In this document: in pieces, positions 28,441-37,005 of the stretch
Layout: each line of letters begins with the position of its first letter
Numbering within the stretch: the first letter of the stretch is position 1
Assembly (NCBI GenBank): GCA_937957975.1
Contig: CALFFK010000106.1
Location: forward strand, 1 to 47,473
From: an uncultured Neomegalonema sp.
GTDB lineage: Bacteria; Pseudomonadota; Alphaproteobacteria; Rhodobacterales; Rhodobacteraceae
Direction: 5' to 3'
DNA: 47,473 nt
The notes under the pieces: generated by a model
The model's database searches: none
Told to the model about the DNA's origin: nothing
What the model saw: the letters and a program-made list of their open reading frames with translations, nothing else
Translations under genes and position numbers: made by a program

Positions 28441-28469
28441 ATTTGGGAAGCGACTTGGGGTTGTTCAAG
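28441..28469 (-). promoter_or_regulatory. sigma-32 (RpoH)-like heat-shock promoter for hsp20
   Basis: On the minus strand CTTGAAC (28469-28463) and CCCAAAT (28447-28441) are 15 bp apart, close to the E. coli RpoH pattern CTTGAA...CCCATNT. The leader before the hsp20 start would be about 85-90 nt. Confidence 0.5.
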
Positions 28470-28481
28470 GGGATAATGCGC

Positions 28482-28510
28482 AAAAAAAATAGCGGCCCGC
28501 AGGCCGCTAT
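28482..28510 (-). terminator. rho-independent terminator of the cox-like operon
   Basis: On the minus strand ATAGCGGCC and GGCCGCTAT form a perfect 9-bp stem with a 4-nt loop, followed by eight T. It is about 75 bp past the coxM stop and just upstream of the hsp20 promoter. Confidence 0.85.
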
Positions 28511-28521
28511 CCTGTCATCCT

Positions 28522-28570
28522 CGCGTATGCGGGGATCATTTGTGAGGGGCGAAATATCCCCGCATACGCG
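28522..28570. repeat. 15-bp inverted repeat, REP-like
   Basis: CGCGTATGCGGGGAT (28522-28536) and ATCCCCGCATACGCG (28556-28570) are perfect inverted copies 19 nt apart, between the coxM stop and its terminator. Each copy with its flanking CCT can itself fold (CCTCGC-GTAT-GCGGGG). This looks like a pair of dispersed REP-type elements of the TCATCC-CGC-GCGGGGATC kind common in proteobacteria. Confidence 0.6.
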
Positions 28571-28584
28571 CAGATAACAACCGC

Positions 28585-29382
28585 TCAGGAAAGGGCTTCG
28601 ACCGCTCGTTTCGTCATAACCTTGACGAGGTTCGCGCGGTATTCAGGAGTGGCGTGCAGGTCGTTTGACATGCCTTCCGCCGAAACGGATACGCCATCCA
28701 CTGCCCCTGCGGAGAAGTTGGCAGAGAGCGCCTGTTCCAGCCCTTCATGCCGGAAAACACCATCTGCACCAGCCCCGGTCACACCAACACGAACCGAGCC
28801 GTCCTGCATCTTTGCGAGGAAAACACTGGTCAATGAGAAGCGCGAAGCCGGTTGTTCGAACTTTTGATAGGTCGAAGCAGCAGGGATTGGAAATTTGACC
28901 GCTGTGATGACTTCGCCTTCCTCAAGTGAGGTCGCGTAGAGGCCCTGGAAGAAGTCATCCGCCGCGATCTCGCGCTGGTTTGTTACGATGATCGCCCCCA
29001 GCGCCAATGCGGCGGAAGGATAGCACGCCGCCGGATCGTTATTCGCGAGGCTGCCACCGATAGTACCACGATTGCGAACCTGCGGATCACCGATCTTTGA
29101 GGTAAGCTCGACGAGACCGGGGATTGCAGCGGCAACATCGCCGCTCGCTGCAACAGCGCCATGCGTGGTGCCGCCACCAATGACGAGCATATCGCCCATG
29201 CGACGGATGCCCTTGAGCGATTCAATGCCCGACAGATCCACGAGGGTTGTTGGAGCTGCAAGTCGTTGTTTCAGAACAGGGATGAGTGTTTGACCGCCAC
29301 CAAGTGCCTGTGCGCCATCGCCTTTGAGGGCATCGACGGCGACGGAGAGGTCGCTCGGACGAGTGAATTCAAAGCTATACAT
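28585..29382 (-). CDS. CoxM-like FAD subunit of a xanthine dehydrogenase-family molybdenum hydroxylase
   Basis: This 265-residue medium subunit binds FAD, which takes electrons from the small iron-sulfur subunit. It has both FAD motifs of the family: GGGQTLIPVLKQRL near residue 28 and TIGGSLANNDPAACYP near residue 106. The start has GGAG upstream and is 13 bp from the coxL stop. It is the last gene of coxG-S-L-M and is followed by a strong terminator. Because the large subunit is form II, the substrate is not certain to be CO. Confidence 0.92.
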   Translation of the reverse strand: MYSFEFTRPSDLSVAVDALKGDGAQALGGGQTLIPVLKQRLAAPTTLVDLSGIESLKGIRRMGDMLVIGGGTTHGAVAASGDVAAAIPGLVELTSKIGDPQVRNRGTIGGSLANNDPAACYPSAALALGAIIVTNQREIAADDFFQGLYATSLEEGEVITAVKFPIPAASTYQKFEQPASRFSLTSVFLAKMQDGSVRVGVTGAGADGVFRHEGLEQALSANFSAGAVDGVSVSAEGMSNDLHATPEYRANLVKVMTKRAVEALS

Positions 29383-29394
29383 CTCTCGCTCTCC

Positions 29395-31773
29395 TTATTC
29401 TGCGGCTTGTTTGACGCTTGCGTTCTGGATTGCGGTCCAGACGCGCAGTGGGGTGAGGGGCATGTCGATATGGTCGATGCCATGATCTTGCAGGGCGTTG
29501 ACCACTGCATTGACCAGCGCGGGCGGTGAGCCGATGGCCCCTGCCTCGCCACAACCCTTCACACCGAGCGGGTTGTGGGTACATGGTGTCCCTTGCGCCG
29601 TCTCGACGTTAAAGCTGGGCAAATCGACCGCCAGCGGCATCGCATAATCCATGTACGAACCTGCGATCAACTGGCCATGTTCGTCATAGACTGCGTTTTC
29701 GAGCATTGCCTGCCCGATCCCTTGTGCCAGACCGCCATGGACCTGACCCTCGACAATCATTGGATTGACGACATTGCCGAAATCATCCGAGGCGCTGAGG
29801 GCCACGATCTCGACTTTGCCGGTATGGGGGCAGACCTCAACTTCGCAGAGATACGATCCTGCCGGATAAGTGAAGTTTTTGGGATCGTAGAACGCTGTTT
29901 CCTCCAACCCCGGTTCGATTTCCTCAATGGGATAATTATGAGGAACATACGCGGCGAGCGAGACTTCGGCGAAGGCTTTTGCCTTGTCAGTGCCCGCAAC
30001 CTTGTACTGGCCATCCTCGAAAACGATGTCGCTTTCGGCGGCTTCCAGCAGGTGTGCAGCGATCTTCTTGCCTTTTGCGACGACCTTATCGACTGCCTTG
30101 ACGATGGCCGAACCACCTACTGCAAGCGAGCGCGAGCCGTAAGTACCCATGCCAAATGGGATTTTATCGGTATCGCCATGGACGATTTCAATCTGGTCAG
30201 CGGGGATACCCAGAGCATCGGAGACGACCTGTGCGAAGGTGGTCTCGTGGCCCTGGCCATGGCTGTGGGAGCCTGTCATTACAGTGACTGAGCCGGTCGG
30301 GTTTACGCGAACGGTTGCGGCCTCGTATAGTCCGGCCCGCGCGCCAAGTGCGCCCACTAGCGAGGAGGGGGCAATGCCGCAAGCCTCAATGTAGCAGGAG
30401 AGGCCGATACCGCGCAGTTTGCCGCGCGATGCGCTTTCTGCCTTGCGGGCTTCGAAGCCCTTATAATCGGCCATTTCGAGCACAGCGTCGAGCGTCGCGT
30501 CGTAATCGCCGGTATCGTATTGCAGCGCGACGGGCGTGTCATAGGGGAAGCTGCGGATGAAGTTCTTGCGGCGCAATTCCGCCTGATCCATTCCCAGTTC
30601 CTGTGCGGCCTTGTTGATGATCCGCTCCAGCAGATAGGTCGCTTCGGGGCGACCTGCACCGCGATAGGCATCAACGGGTACAGTGTTGGTAAACATCGCG
30701 CGCACACGTACATGGACCGCCGGGGTCGTATATTGACCCGCAAGTAGCGTACCGTGCAGCCATGTTGGAACACAGGGCGCGAAGGTCGAGAGGTACGCGC
30801 CCATATTGGCGCGGGTGTCGGCGCGCAGGGCAAGGAACTTGCCTTCGGCATCCAGCGCCAACTGTGCCGTGGTTACATGATCGCGGCCATGGGCATCGGA
30901 AATGAAGGCTTCCGAGCGGTCGGAAGTCCACTTGACCGGGCGCTTGATCTGGGCGGAGGCCCAGGTGACGAAGGCTTCTTCCGCGTAGTGGAAGATCTTC
31001 GTACCGAAGCCACCGCCCACATCAGGCGCATAAACGCGCAGCTTGTGTTCCGGGATCGACAGTACGAACGCACCCATGAGCAAGCGGATGACATGCGGGT
31101 TCTGTGACGTGGTGTAGAGAGTGTAGTGATCGGCGTCTTCGTCGTAATCGCCGATGGCGCAGCGCGGCTCCATCGGGTTGGCAACAAGACGGTTGTTGAT
31201 GAAATCGAGCGTCGTGACATGGGCCGCTTCGGCAAAGGCTTTCTCGGTGGCCTCACTGTCACCCAGTTCCCAGTCATAGCAGAGGTTGTCCGCCGCTTCA
31301 TCATGCACGGCAGTGCCCAGAGTTTCAGCGGTGCGCATATCTACCACGGCGGGCAGATCGGTCAGATCGACATCGATCATCTCGGCGGCATCGCGGGCTT
31401 GCTGATAGCTTTCGGCCACGACGACGGCGATGGGGTCGCCCACATGGCGAACCTTGCCGATGGCGAGAATCGGGTGCGCCGGTTCTTTCATCGGATCACC
31501 GTTCTTGTCGGTGATCTCCCAGCCACAGGGAACGCCGCCAAGGCCCGCTTCCTCGATATCCTTGCCAGTAAAGACGCGGATTACACCGTCGGCTGCGGAG
31601 GCGGCGGTGGTGTCCACGTTGTTAAGAGTCGCGTGTGCGCTCCACGAGCGCAGGATGTAGGCATAGGTCTGGCCTGGTCGATTCATGTCGTCCGTATAGC
31701 GGCCCCGGCCTTTCAGAAAGCGCGTGTCTTCACGTCGCTTCATCGAACCGCCAATTACATTGTCCTTGGCCAT
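29395..31773 (-). CDS. CoxL-like molybdenum hydroxylase large subunit, form II
   Basis: This 792-residue subunit holds the molybdopterin-cytosine-dinucleotide active site of xanthine dehydrogenase-family enzymes. Family landmarks are [22 protein letters not shown], and the late [16 protein letters not shown] with the catalytic glutamate. The loop over the active site reads AYRGAGR (residues 369-375), the form II signature; proven CO dehydrogenases (form I) have AYxCSFR. The enzyme may therefore hydroxylate some other small carbonyl or aromatic compound, and CO oxidation is unproven for form II. The ATG at 31773 has GGGGAG 5 bp upstream; six extra codons before it are unlikely. It lies between coxS and coxM. 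Confidence 0.93.
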   Translation of the reverse strand: MAKDNVIGGSMKRREDTRFLKGRGRYTDDMNRPGQTYAYILRSWSAHATLNNVDTTAASAADGVIRVFTGKDIEEAGLGGVPCGWEITDKNGDPMKEPAHPILAIGKVRHVGDPIAVVVAESYQQARDAAEMIDVDLTDLPAVVDMRTAETLGTAVHDEAADNLCYDWELGDSEATEKAFAEAAHVTTLDFINNRLVANPMEPRCAIGDYDEDADHYTLYTTSQNPHVIRLLMGAFVLSIPEHKLRVYAPDVGGGFGTKIFHYAEEAFVTWASAQIKRPVKWTSDRSEAFISDAHGRDHVTTAQLALDAEGKFLALRADTRANMGAYLSTFAPCVPTWLHGTLLAGQYTTPAVHVRVRAMFTNTVPVDAYRGAGRPEATYLLERIINKAAQELGMDQAELRRKNFIRSFPYDTPVALQYDTGDYDATLDAVLEMADYKGFEARKAESASRGKLRGIGLSCYIEACGIAPSSLVGALGARAGLYEAATVRVNPTGSVTVMTGSHSHGQGHETTFAQVVSDALGIPADQIEIVHGDTDKIPFGMGTYGSRSLAVGGSAIVKAVDKVVAKGKKIAAHLLEAAESDIVFEDGQYKVAGTDKAKAFAEVSLAAYVPHNYPIEEIEPGLEETAFYDPKNFTYPAGSYLCEVEVCPHTGKVEIVALSASDDFGNVVNPMIVEGQVHGGLAQGIGQAMLENAVYDEHGQLIAGSYMDYAMPLAVDLPSFNVETAQGTPCTHNPLGVKGCGEAGAIGSPPALVNAVVNALQDHGIDHIDMPLTPLRVWTAIQNASVKQAAE
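30649..30669 (-). other. form II active-site loop codons of coxL
   Basis: These seven codons read AYRGAGR. They replace the S-selanyl-cysteine loop (AYxCSFR) that binds copper in form I CO dehydrogenases. Confidence 0.85.
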
Positions 31774-31824
31774 GTTTCTCTCCCCTAGCATTGGCTTTGC
31801 GCGCCGTCTGGTCGTTCGTCCTGA

Positions 31825-31844
31825 CCCGGTGGCGCGTCGCCGGG
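31825..31844 (-). other. intercistronic hairpin between coxS and coxL
   Basis: CCCGGTGG and CGCCGGG-type sequences form an 8-pair stem including wobble pairs. It may affect relative mRNA stability; no T-run follows. Confidence 0.3.
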
Positions 31845-31860
31845 TGGCCTTATCTTGTGG

Positions 31861-32349
31861 TTATTCGGCGGCCTGAGCAGCCCCGGAAAGGGTCGCAGCG
31901 GCGGATTGCGCGGCCTTGACGATGTTGTGGTATCCGGTGCAACGGCAGATATTGCCCTTTAGTCCTTCGCGGATTTCCGCTTCGGTCGGCTGTGGGTTGT
32001 TCTTGAGTATGTCTGCAATCGACATCACCATGCCGGGGGTGCAGAATCCACATTGCAGACCGTGTTCATCCTGAAATGCCTGCTGGATCACACCAAGGCT
32101 GCCATCGTCATTGGCCATGCCTTCAATGGTCGCAACCGTTCCACCATCGCAAGCCGACGCAAAGACCGTGCAACTCTTGACGCTCTCGCCATTCACATGG
32201 ACGACACAAGCGCCGCATTGCGAGGTGTCGCAGCCTACATGAGTGCCGGTCATCTTAAGTTCTTCGCGCAGGAATTCGACGAGCAGCGTGTTCCCTTGTG
32301 CTTCACCGGACAACTGTTTGCCGTTCACGGTCATCGAGATGGTCGCCAT
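31861..32349 (-). CDS. CoxS-like [2Fe-2S] subunit
   Basis: This 162-residue iron-sulfur subunit passes electrons from the molybdenum centre to FAD. The plant-ferredoxin-like cluster site is [16 protein letters not shown] plus a later Cys in KSCTVF; the second, helical cluster site has CGFCTPG and [10 protein letters not shown]. The start ATG at 32349 has GGGAG before it and begins [12 protein letters not shown] as in relatives; an extension to 32424 is rejected. It follows coxG by 85 bp. Confidence 0.94.
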   Translation of the reverse strand: MATISMTVNGKQLSGEAQGNTLLVEFLREELKMTGTHVGCDTSQCGACVVHVNGESVKSCTVFASACDGGTVATIEGMANDDGSLGVIQQAFQDEHGLQCGFCTPGMVMSIADILKNNPQPTEAEIREGLKGNICRCTGYHNIVKAAQSAAATLSGAAQAAE

Positions 32350-32434
32350 TTTCACTCCCTTCGGGCGCATAGGTGGCACCCTTTTCAAGTTCTTTTTTAG
32401 TTTGTTAGCATGGAACGGATGCACAGCCCATGCG

Positions 32435-34195
32435 TCACAGCATCCAGAGGATAACGAGCAGGACGAGAATGCCTATAATCCACAGATACCATGGTTGGCC
32501 GAGAGGGCCGATCTTGGGAGCCTTGGCTTCTTCGGCGGCATATCCCTTGCCGGTTGTCCATGCGTCCTCGCCTGCACCCTTGAGTTCGCCATAAGCTTCG
32601 GAAGCGTTGGTCTTGGCCTCGTTCCATTCGGCGCTGGCGCGCTCAACATCGCCTTCGACCCGCGCGCGGGCGGCATCGTAGACATCCTTTGCAGTGTCGC
32701 GGGTTTCTGACGCAGCACGGCCCAGGTGGTCTTTTGTGTCGCCCCAGGACTTCGTTTCGTCAATGTCCTCTCCGGCTGCGATGACGCGTTCGCGGACGGA
32801 TTCGTGGGTTTCATCAAATTTGTCCTGCGCGCGCGCGGCAAAGCCGCTGACTGCTGCGCCGATGCCGCCAATTGCTGCAGCTCCCGCTGCCATGCCCGCA
32901 CCGGAAATGCCTGACCCGCCTGTGTCTACGGTGGCGTCGCCCTGCACAGCCCCGCGCGCTGCATCTCCTGCGGCGTCGATTTGGCCAGATACGCTGTCGC
33001 GTATACCGTCGAGGCTTGCCCCTGCATTTTCCATAGCCCCACTGGCCGCAGCGTCAATCCCGGCTGTGGCGGCATCGACGCCTGCTGTTGTCGTGGCGGA
33101 GAGGTTATCGCCAGCGTTTTGCATAGCCCCGCGCGCTGCGTCCCCTGCGGCATCGATTTGGCCGGATACGCTGTCGCTTATGTTGCCACCTATATCAGCA
33201 GCATAATCCTGCGCTTGTTCGCCCAGGTTGCTTGCCGCGCCTGCCACGTGATCGCTGACATTGGCGGCGACATCTTGTGCGCCAGCACTGGCGTTGGCCA
33301 TTACACCACCCGCAGCCCCGGTGATTGCAGCACCGGCACCCATCGTGCCGACATTCCCGCGCGCGGCACCGAGGTCAGCGGAGACATCGCTTTCAGATGG
33401 ACCCCCCTCGACTGACGAAACGTCAATATCGCCGATTTCTGGATCGTCCATGTCGATTTCACCCGCCCCCGTGCCAATGGCCGGGTTGAGCATCCGCTCT
33501 GCGGCGGCATCATGGAGCGCGCCGGTATGGGCATCCATGGTATCGCGCGCGCCCTGGGTCGCATTGCTGGCCATGGCCGATGCCGCCACTCCGGCGGCAC
33601 CTGCGGCAGTAGCGATTGCTGCACCGCCCGAAGAAGAAGAAGAAGAGGACGACGATGAGGAAGAGGATGATGACGAAGATGCAAAAGCTGTAGAGGAAGC
33701 GTAATCACCGCTTGATGAGTTTGTGATGCTCACACCTGCCGAGCCGCCCCCGCCACCCGCTTCGACTTCGCCCTTGAAGCTTGTGAAGAAGCCGTTGGCC
33801 ATCTTTTGCGCCACACCATCAATCAGGCGCGAGCCAAGTTGGGCCAGTTTGCCCGCGACCGAGGCGTCGGCGTCGTAGGACAACAATGTTCCGCCTTCGA
33901 CGTCAGAGAGCGTGACGACCGCACCGCCCTTTGCCATGCCTGCGACACCGCCCTTGCCTTCGCCCTTAAGCGTAAGGCTTTCGCCTTCCCGAATGTCACT
34001 CAGGATGACTTCGCCTTTGAAAGTTGCCGAGACGGGACCGATCTTCTGCTTGACGATTGCGTCATATTGAGTCGGGGACGTTCGGTTCATCTCCTCACAG
34101 CCGGAGATACATCGTTTGAGAATTTCGGGATCATTCAGAGCATTCCAGACCGCCATGCGATCTGCTGCAATCACTTGTGAGCCATTGAGTTTCAT
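32435..34195 (-). CDS. CoxG-like SRPBCC protein with very long Ala/Ser-rich linker and C-terminal membrane anchor
   Basis: The first about 145 residues are a CoxG/SRPBCC lipid-binding domain ([49 protein letters not shown]). CoxG homologues recruit the enzyme to the membrane and have been linked to quinone delivery; they are usually 150-250 residues long. This one has 586. Residues 146-560 form a low-complexity linker: a glycine run, a 17-serine run (173-189), Ala-rich amphipathic repeats that resemble LEA/apolipoprotein helices, including two copies of [16 protein letters not shown] 59 residues apart, and a charged segment near [19 protein letters not shown]. The protein ends in one hydrophobic helix, [18 protein letters not shown], as a tail anchor. 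It is the first gene of the cox-like operon. Confidence 0.85.
   Translation of the reverse strand: MKLNGSQVIAADRMAVWNALNDPEILKRCISGCEEMNRTSPTQYDAIVKQKIGPVSATFKGEVILSDIREGESLTLKGEGKGGVAGMAKGGAVVTLSDVEGGTLLSYDADASVAGKLAQLGSRLIDGVAQKMANGFFTSFKGEVEAGGGGGSAGVSITNSSSGDYASSTAFASSSSSSSSSSSSSSSSSGGAAIATAAGAAGVAASAMASNATQGARDTMDAHTGALHDAAAERMLNPAIGTGAGEIDMDDPEIGDIDVSSVEGGPSESDVSADLGAARGNVGTMGAGAAITGAAGGVMANASAGAQDVAANVSDHVAGAASNLGEQAQDYAADIGGNISDSVSGQIDAAGDAARGAMQNAGDNLSATTTAGVDAATAGIDAAASGAMENAGASLDGIRDSVSGQIDAAGDAARGAVQGDATVDTGGSGISGAGMAAGAAAIGGIGAAVSGFAARAQDKFDETHESVRERVIAAGEDIDETKSWGDTKDHLGRAASETRDTAKDVYDAARARVEGDVERASAEWNEAKTNASEAYGELKGAGEDAWTTGKGYAAEEAKAPKIGPLGQPWYLWIIGILVLLVILWML
32948..33177 (-). 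repeat. two near-identical 53-bp repeats inside coxG
   Basis: The segments 32948-33000 and 33125-33177 differ at only about four positions and are 177 bp apart (59 codons, in frame). They encode the two [16 protein letters not shown] copies, which indicates recent internal duplication. Confidence 0.8.
33629..33679 (-). repeat. 17-codon serine run in coxG
   Basis: Seventeen consecutive serine codons are all of the TCN type but mix TCT, TCG, TCA and TCC. Only the last part has five TCT in a row, so the tract is not a pure microsatellite. Confidence 0.9.
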
Positions 34196-34520
34196 GCTGT
34201 TTTTCTCCCCTGTGCCACATCCCTTGTCCCATCATGGGCGGTGCGGTTGCGGTAGCCTTCGTTCATCGCAAACGGTCATCCCCGTTTGCACTGTGAATCA
34301 CGATTATAGACTCCCTTAATGCGTACCTTGTCCCGACGATCCCGACTACGTCAACCGACTCTGGTTTTCAGGCCGACAATTCCATTTCGACCGGTCCGCT
34401 ATTGTATGGTGTGCGCTTTACTATCTGTGACGATAAGGTGGCACACTGCGCTGTCCATAAGACCTTTATTCCGGGTATTCCGGGCGCGGCTTGGTAGCGA
34501 AGGGCTTGCACTGCGAAACG
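34196..34520. other. 325-bp intergenic region upstream of the cox-like operon
   Basis: It lies between two minus-strand genes, the acyl-CoA dehydrogenase and coxG. It contains the -10-like element listed separately near 34303 and a second one (TACAAT on the minus strand, 34406-34401). No gene or clear terminator was seen. Confidence 0.5.
34303..34308 (-). promoter_or_regulatory. candidate -10 element for the coxG-S-L-M operon
   Basis: A perfect TATAAT on the minus strand lies about 108 bp before the coxG start. No good -35 is found at 16-18 bp (closest is GGACAA-like), so an activator may be needed. Confidence 0.35.
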
Positions 34521-35681
34521 CTATGCCCCTAACGGTCGCAGCATTTCCCGGCTGATGATGTGACGCTGTATCTCTGACGTGCCGTCCCAGATACGTTCCA
34601 CCCGTGCATCGCGCCAAAAACGCTCGAGAGGCAGATCGTTCATTAGGCCCATGCCGCCATGGATGGCGATGGCTTCGTCGGTGACGCGGGCGAGCATCTC
34701 GGAGGCATAAAGCTTTGCCGAAGCGATCTCACGGTTGGCGGGTAAACCTTGATCCAGCCGCCATGCTGAAGCCAGCGTCAACCAATCGGCCGCATCAATC
34801 TCTGTCACCATATCGGCCAGCTTGAAGCCGACACCCTGAAATTTGCCGATCTTCTGTCCGAATTGTTCGCGTTCAGCGGCATAGTTCAATGCGTAGTCAA
34901 AGACCCGACGCGCCCGACCCACGGCCATTGTCGCCACTGTGATGCGCGTGGCGTAGAGCCATTCATTCATCACGGCAAATCCGCCATCGACCTCGCCCAG
35001 AACTGCCGTATTTGGCAGACGGCAATCCTCAAAGCGCAGGATCATGTTCTTGTAACCCCGGTGCGAGACGCTCTCGTATCCATCCGCGATCTCGAACCCA
35101 GGATGTCCGCGATCCACCAGAAATGCCGTGATCCGTTTTTTTGGCCCTTTCGGCGTATCGTCCACCCCGGTTGCAATGAAGCAGATCACGAAATCTGCAT
35201 GATCCGCGCCAGAGATGAAATGCTTGGTTCCATTGACCACCCAATCGTCACCATCGCGCTTGGCAAAGCATTTCATGCCCCGCACATCTGATCCTGCATC
35301 CGGCTCGGTCATGGCCAGCGCATCCATCCGCTCGCCCCGTATAGCGGGGAGCAGATAGCGTTCGCATTGCTCCCCTTCGCAAGCCATCAGGATATTCTGG
35401 GGACGCCCGAAGAAATGCGTCAGAGCCATCGACCCGCGCCCAAGCTCCCGCTCGACCAGCGCAAATTCCAGATGGTTCAGTCCTGCACCGCCTACTTCCT
35501 CCGGGAAGTTACAGGCATAGAAGCCAAGCTCCTGAGTCTTTGCCTTGATCGCTGCGGCAACTTCCGGGCGGACGATACCTGTTCGCTCGACTTCGGCTTC
35601 ATGTGGGAAGATTTCTTCTTCCACGAACCGTCGAACGGTTGTGACAATCATCTCCTGCTCGTCGGTCAGGCCGAAATTCAT
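34521..35681 (-). CDS. acyl-CoA dehydrogenase
   Basis: This 386-residue FAD enzyme introduces the alpha-beta double bond into acyl-CoA and passes electrons to ETF in the cytoplasm. It has the FAD/substrate stretches AMTEPDAGSDVRGMK, NGTKHFISGADHAD and AIHGGMGLMNDLPLERFWRD, and ends RVERIWDGTSEIQRHIISRE, which includes the region of the catalytic glutamate. Chain-length or branched-chain specificity is not readable. It stands alone on the minus strand, with GGAG before the ATG; the cox-like operon follows but is separated by 325 bp. Confidence 0.93.
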   Translation of the reverse strand: MNFGLTDEQEMIVTTVRRFVEEEIFPHEAEVERTGIVRPEVAAAIKAKTQELGFYACNFPEEVGGAGLNHLEFALVERELGRGSMALTHFFGRPQNILMACEGEQCERYLLPAIRGERMDALAMTEPDAGSDVRGMKCFAKRDGDDWVVNGTKHFISGADHADFVICFIATGVDDTPKGPKKRITAFLVDRGHPGFEIADGYESVSHRGYKNMILRFEDCRLPNTAVLGEVDGGFAVMNEWLYATRITVATMAVGRARRVFDYALNYAAEREQFGQKIGKFQGVGFKLADMVTEIDAADWLTLASAWRLDQGLPANREIASAKLYASEMLARVTDEAIAIHGGMGLMNDLPLERFWRDARVERIWDGTSEIQRHIISREMLRPLGA

Positions 35682-35790
35682 GGTGGTGGCTCCTGCTGGT
35701 CGATCCCTGATGCCAATCGAACAGGAAAAGCCGTCAGGTCAAGCTTCTTGTCGAAATCCCTGCCATCAACGGAGATCAAATCAACAAGGA

Positions 35791-36885
35791 TCAACCAGCA
35801 AGCGCAACCTGCCGCCCCACCCGGTCGCGGAACAATGCATCGTAACGTGAGGTCATGGCATCAAGGCCATATTCATCTTGCGCTTTTTGTGCGTTTGCCG
35901 CCCCAAGTCGGGCGCAGAGGGCCGGGTCTGTGGCGAGAGTGACCAGTGATTGCACCAACGCGCCCGTATCTTCCAACGGTGTGACAAAAGGCCGGTTCTC
36001 CGGGCAAACCATGATTTTCGTATCGCCCACATCAGTTGCCGCAACCGGAAGACCAGTGGCCATGGCTTCAACCAGCGAAATGGGCATCTGCTCCGTATCC
36101 GAGCTCATGGCGAAATGGGTCATGCGAGCGAGGAAGGGGGCAACATCATTCGTTGCACCCGCAAACTCGACACCGGGAACACCCCGCGCTTCCAATGCTG
36201 CGCGCTCTGGACCGTCACCGATGATCAGCAGGGTCGCATCGGGAATCGCGGCGAGGGCAAAAGCGTCAATCAGACGGTCAATGCGCTTTTCCGGGCGCAG
36301 GGCAGCAACCGTGCCGATAACCGGCGGACCATTGCGGGGGTGTGCGGCAAAGCGTGTGCAATCAACGCCGTTTGGAATGTAGTGCAGCCGTGCGGCGGGT
36401 AGTTTCCATGCACGGCGATAGACATTCTCCAGCACTTGCGAAGGGGCCACGCAATGCAAACCCGGCTTGCGGAATAACACACGACGCGTCCAGAGGCGTT
36501 TGGGGTTTTGGGCGTCGGGCCGCTCATCAGGGCCGAACCCATCCTCGAAATGGATATGTGGCACTGATTGTGCGCCGGTATTGGCCACGATCCATTCTAT
36601 CGACCCCCAATTCGTCGTCAGTATCAGATCGGGCTGTCGTTCGGCCATTAGCCCACGCATCATGGCAAGGTTTGCGCGGGAGAGTAAAGCGCCCTTTTCG
36701 GCCTTACCCTCAATCAGGTCGAGTGGTAGATGCGGCGCTGCATTGGCGGCATCATGGCAGCCATCCATGGCAAAGATGCTGTGGCGATATGTGGGGCCAA
36801 GGGCTTCAGCGAGGCTCAGAAAACGCCGCTGTGCACCTCCCAGAGTGAAGGATGAGAAGGCCCAGAGTAAATGGAGCGGTTTCAT
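35791..36885 (-). CDS. glycosyltransferase family 4 protein
   Basis: This 364-residue protein has the GT-B fold of family 4. The N-terminal domain starts LHLLWAFSSFTLGGAQRRFLSLAEAL, a family pattern with a Gly-rich loop. The C-terminal donor-binding domain has IGTVAALRPEKRIDRLIDAF and the E-x7-E region SLVEAMATGLPVAATDVGDT. It probably transfers a sugar onto a surface glycan or lipid. The ATG at 36885 has AGGGAAG upstream; an upstream extension to 36966 crosses the terminator of the next gene and is rejected. No other glycan gene is adjacent. Confidence 0.9.
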   Translation of the reverse strand: MKPLHLLWAFSSFTLGGAQRRFLSLAEALGPTYRHSIFAMDGCHDAANAAPHLPLDLIEGKAEKGALLSRANLAMMRGLMAERQPDLILTTNWGSIEWIVANTGAQSVPHIHFEDGFGPDERPDAQNPKRLWTRRVLFRKPGLHCVAPSQVLENVYRRAWKLPAARLHYIPNGVDCTRFAAHPRNGPPVIGTVAALRPEKRIDRLIDAFALAAIPDATLLIIGDGPERAALEARGVPGVEFAGATNDVAPFLARMTHFAMSSDTEQMPISLVEAMATGLPVAATDVGDTKIMVCPENRPFVTPLEDTGALVQSLVTLATDPALCARLGAANAQKAQDEYGLDAMTSRYDALFRDRVGRQVALAG

Positions 36886-36952
36886 CGGGTGTCTTCCCTC
36901 TCGCGAATTTGAGGGCAGATTACCGATGTAGGGTATCCAAACCATGAAACGC

Positions 36953-36979
36953 AAAAAGGGCGGCACGGGGCCGCCCTTT
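36953..36979 (-). terminator. rho-independent terminator of the Pro/Gln-rich lipoprotein gene
   Basis: On the minus strand AAAGGGCGGC and GCCGCCCTTT pair perfectly over 10 bp with a 5-nt loop, followed by T. It lies 27 bp past the stop of that gene. Confidence 0.85.
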
Positions 36980-37005
36980 CAGGGTCTTTGTTCAGGATGT
37001 CGGCC

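Noticed and set aside
28353..28442. RNA thermometer in the hsp20 leader (ACGAGGAT at the ribosome site complementary to ATCCTCGT upstream)
   Set aside because: The upstream partner overlaps the predicted -10 element, so it would mostly not be transcribed from the sigma-32-like promoter; no ROSE-type motif was seen.
32397..32710. Open frames antisense to the coxG/coxS junction
   Set aside because: They arise opposite the biased Ala/Ser codons and lack start signals.
28585..34195. Calling the cox cluster a CO dehydrogenase operon
   Set aside because: The large subunit has the form II loop AYRGAGR; CO oxidation is established for form I only, so the neutral family name is used.
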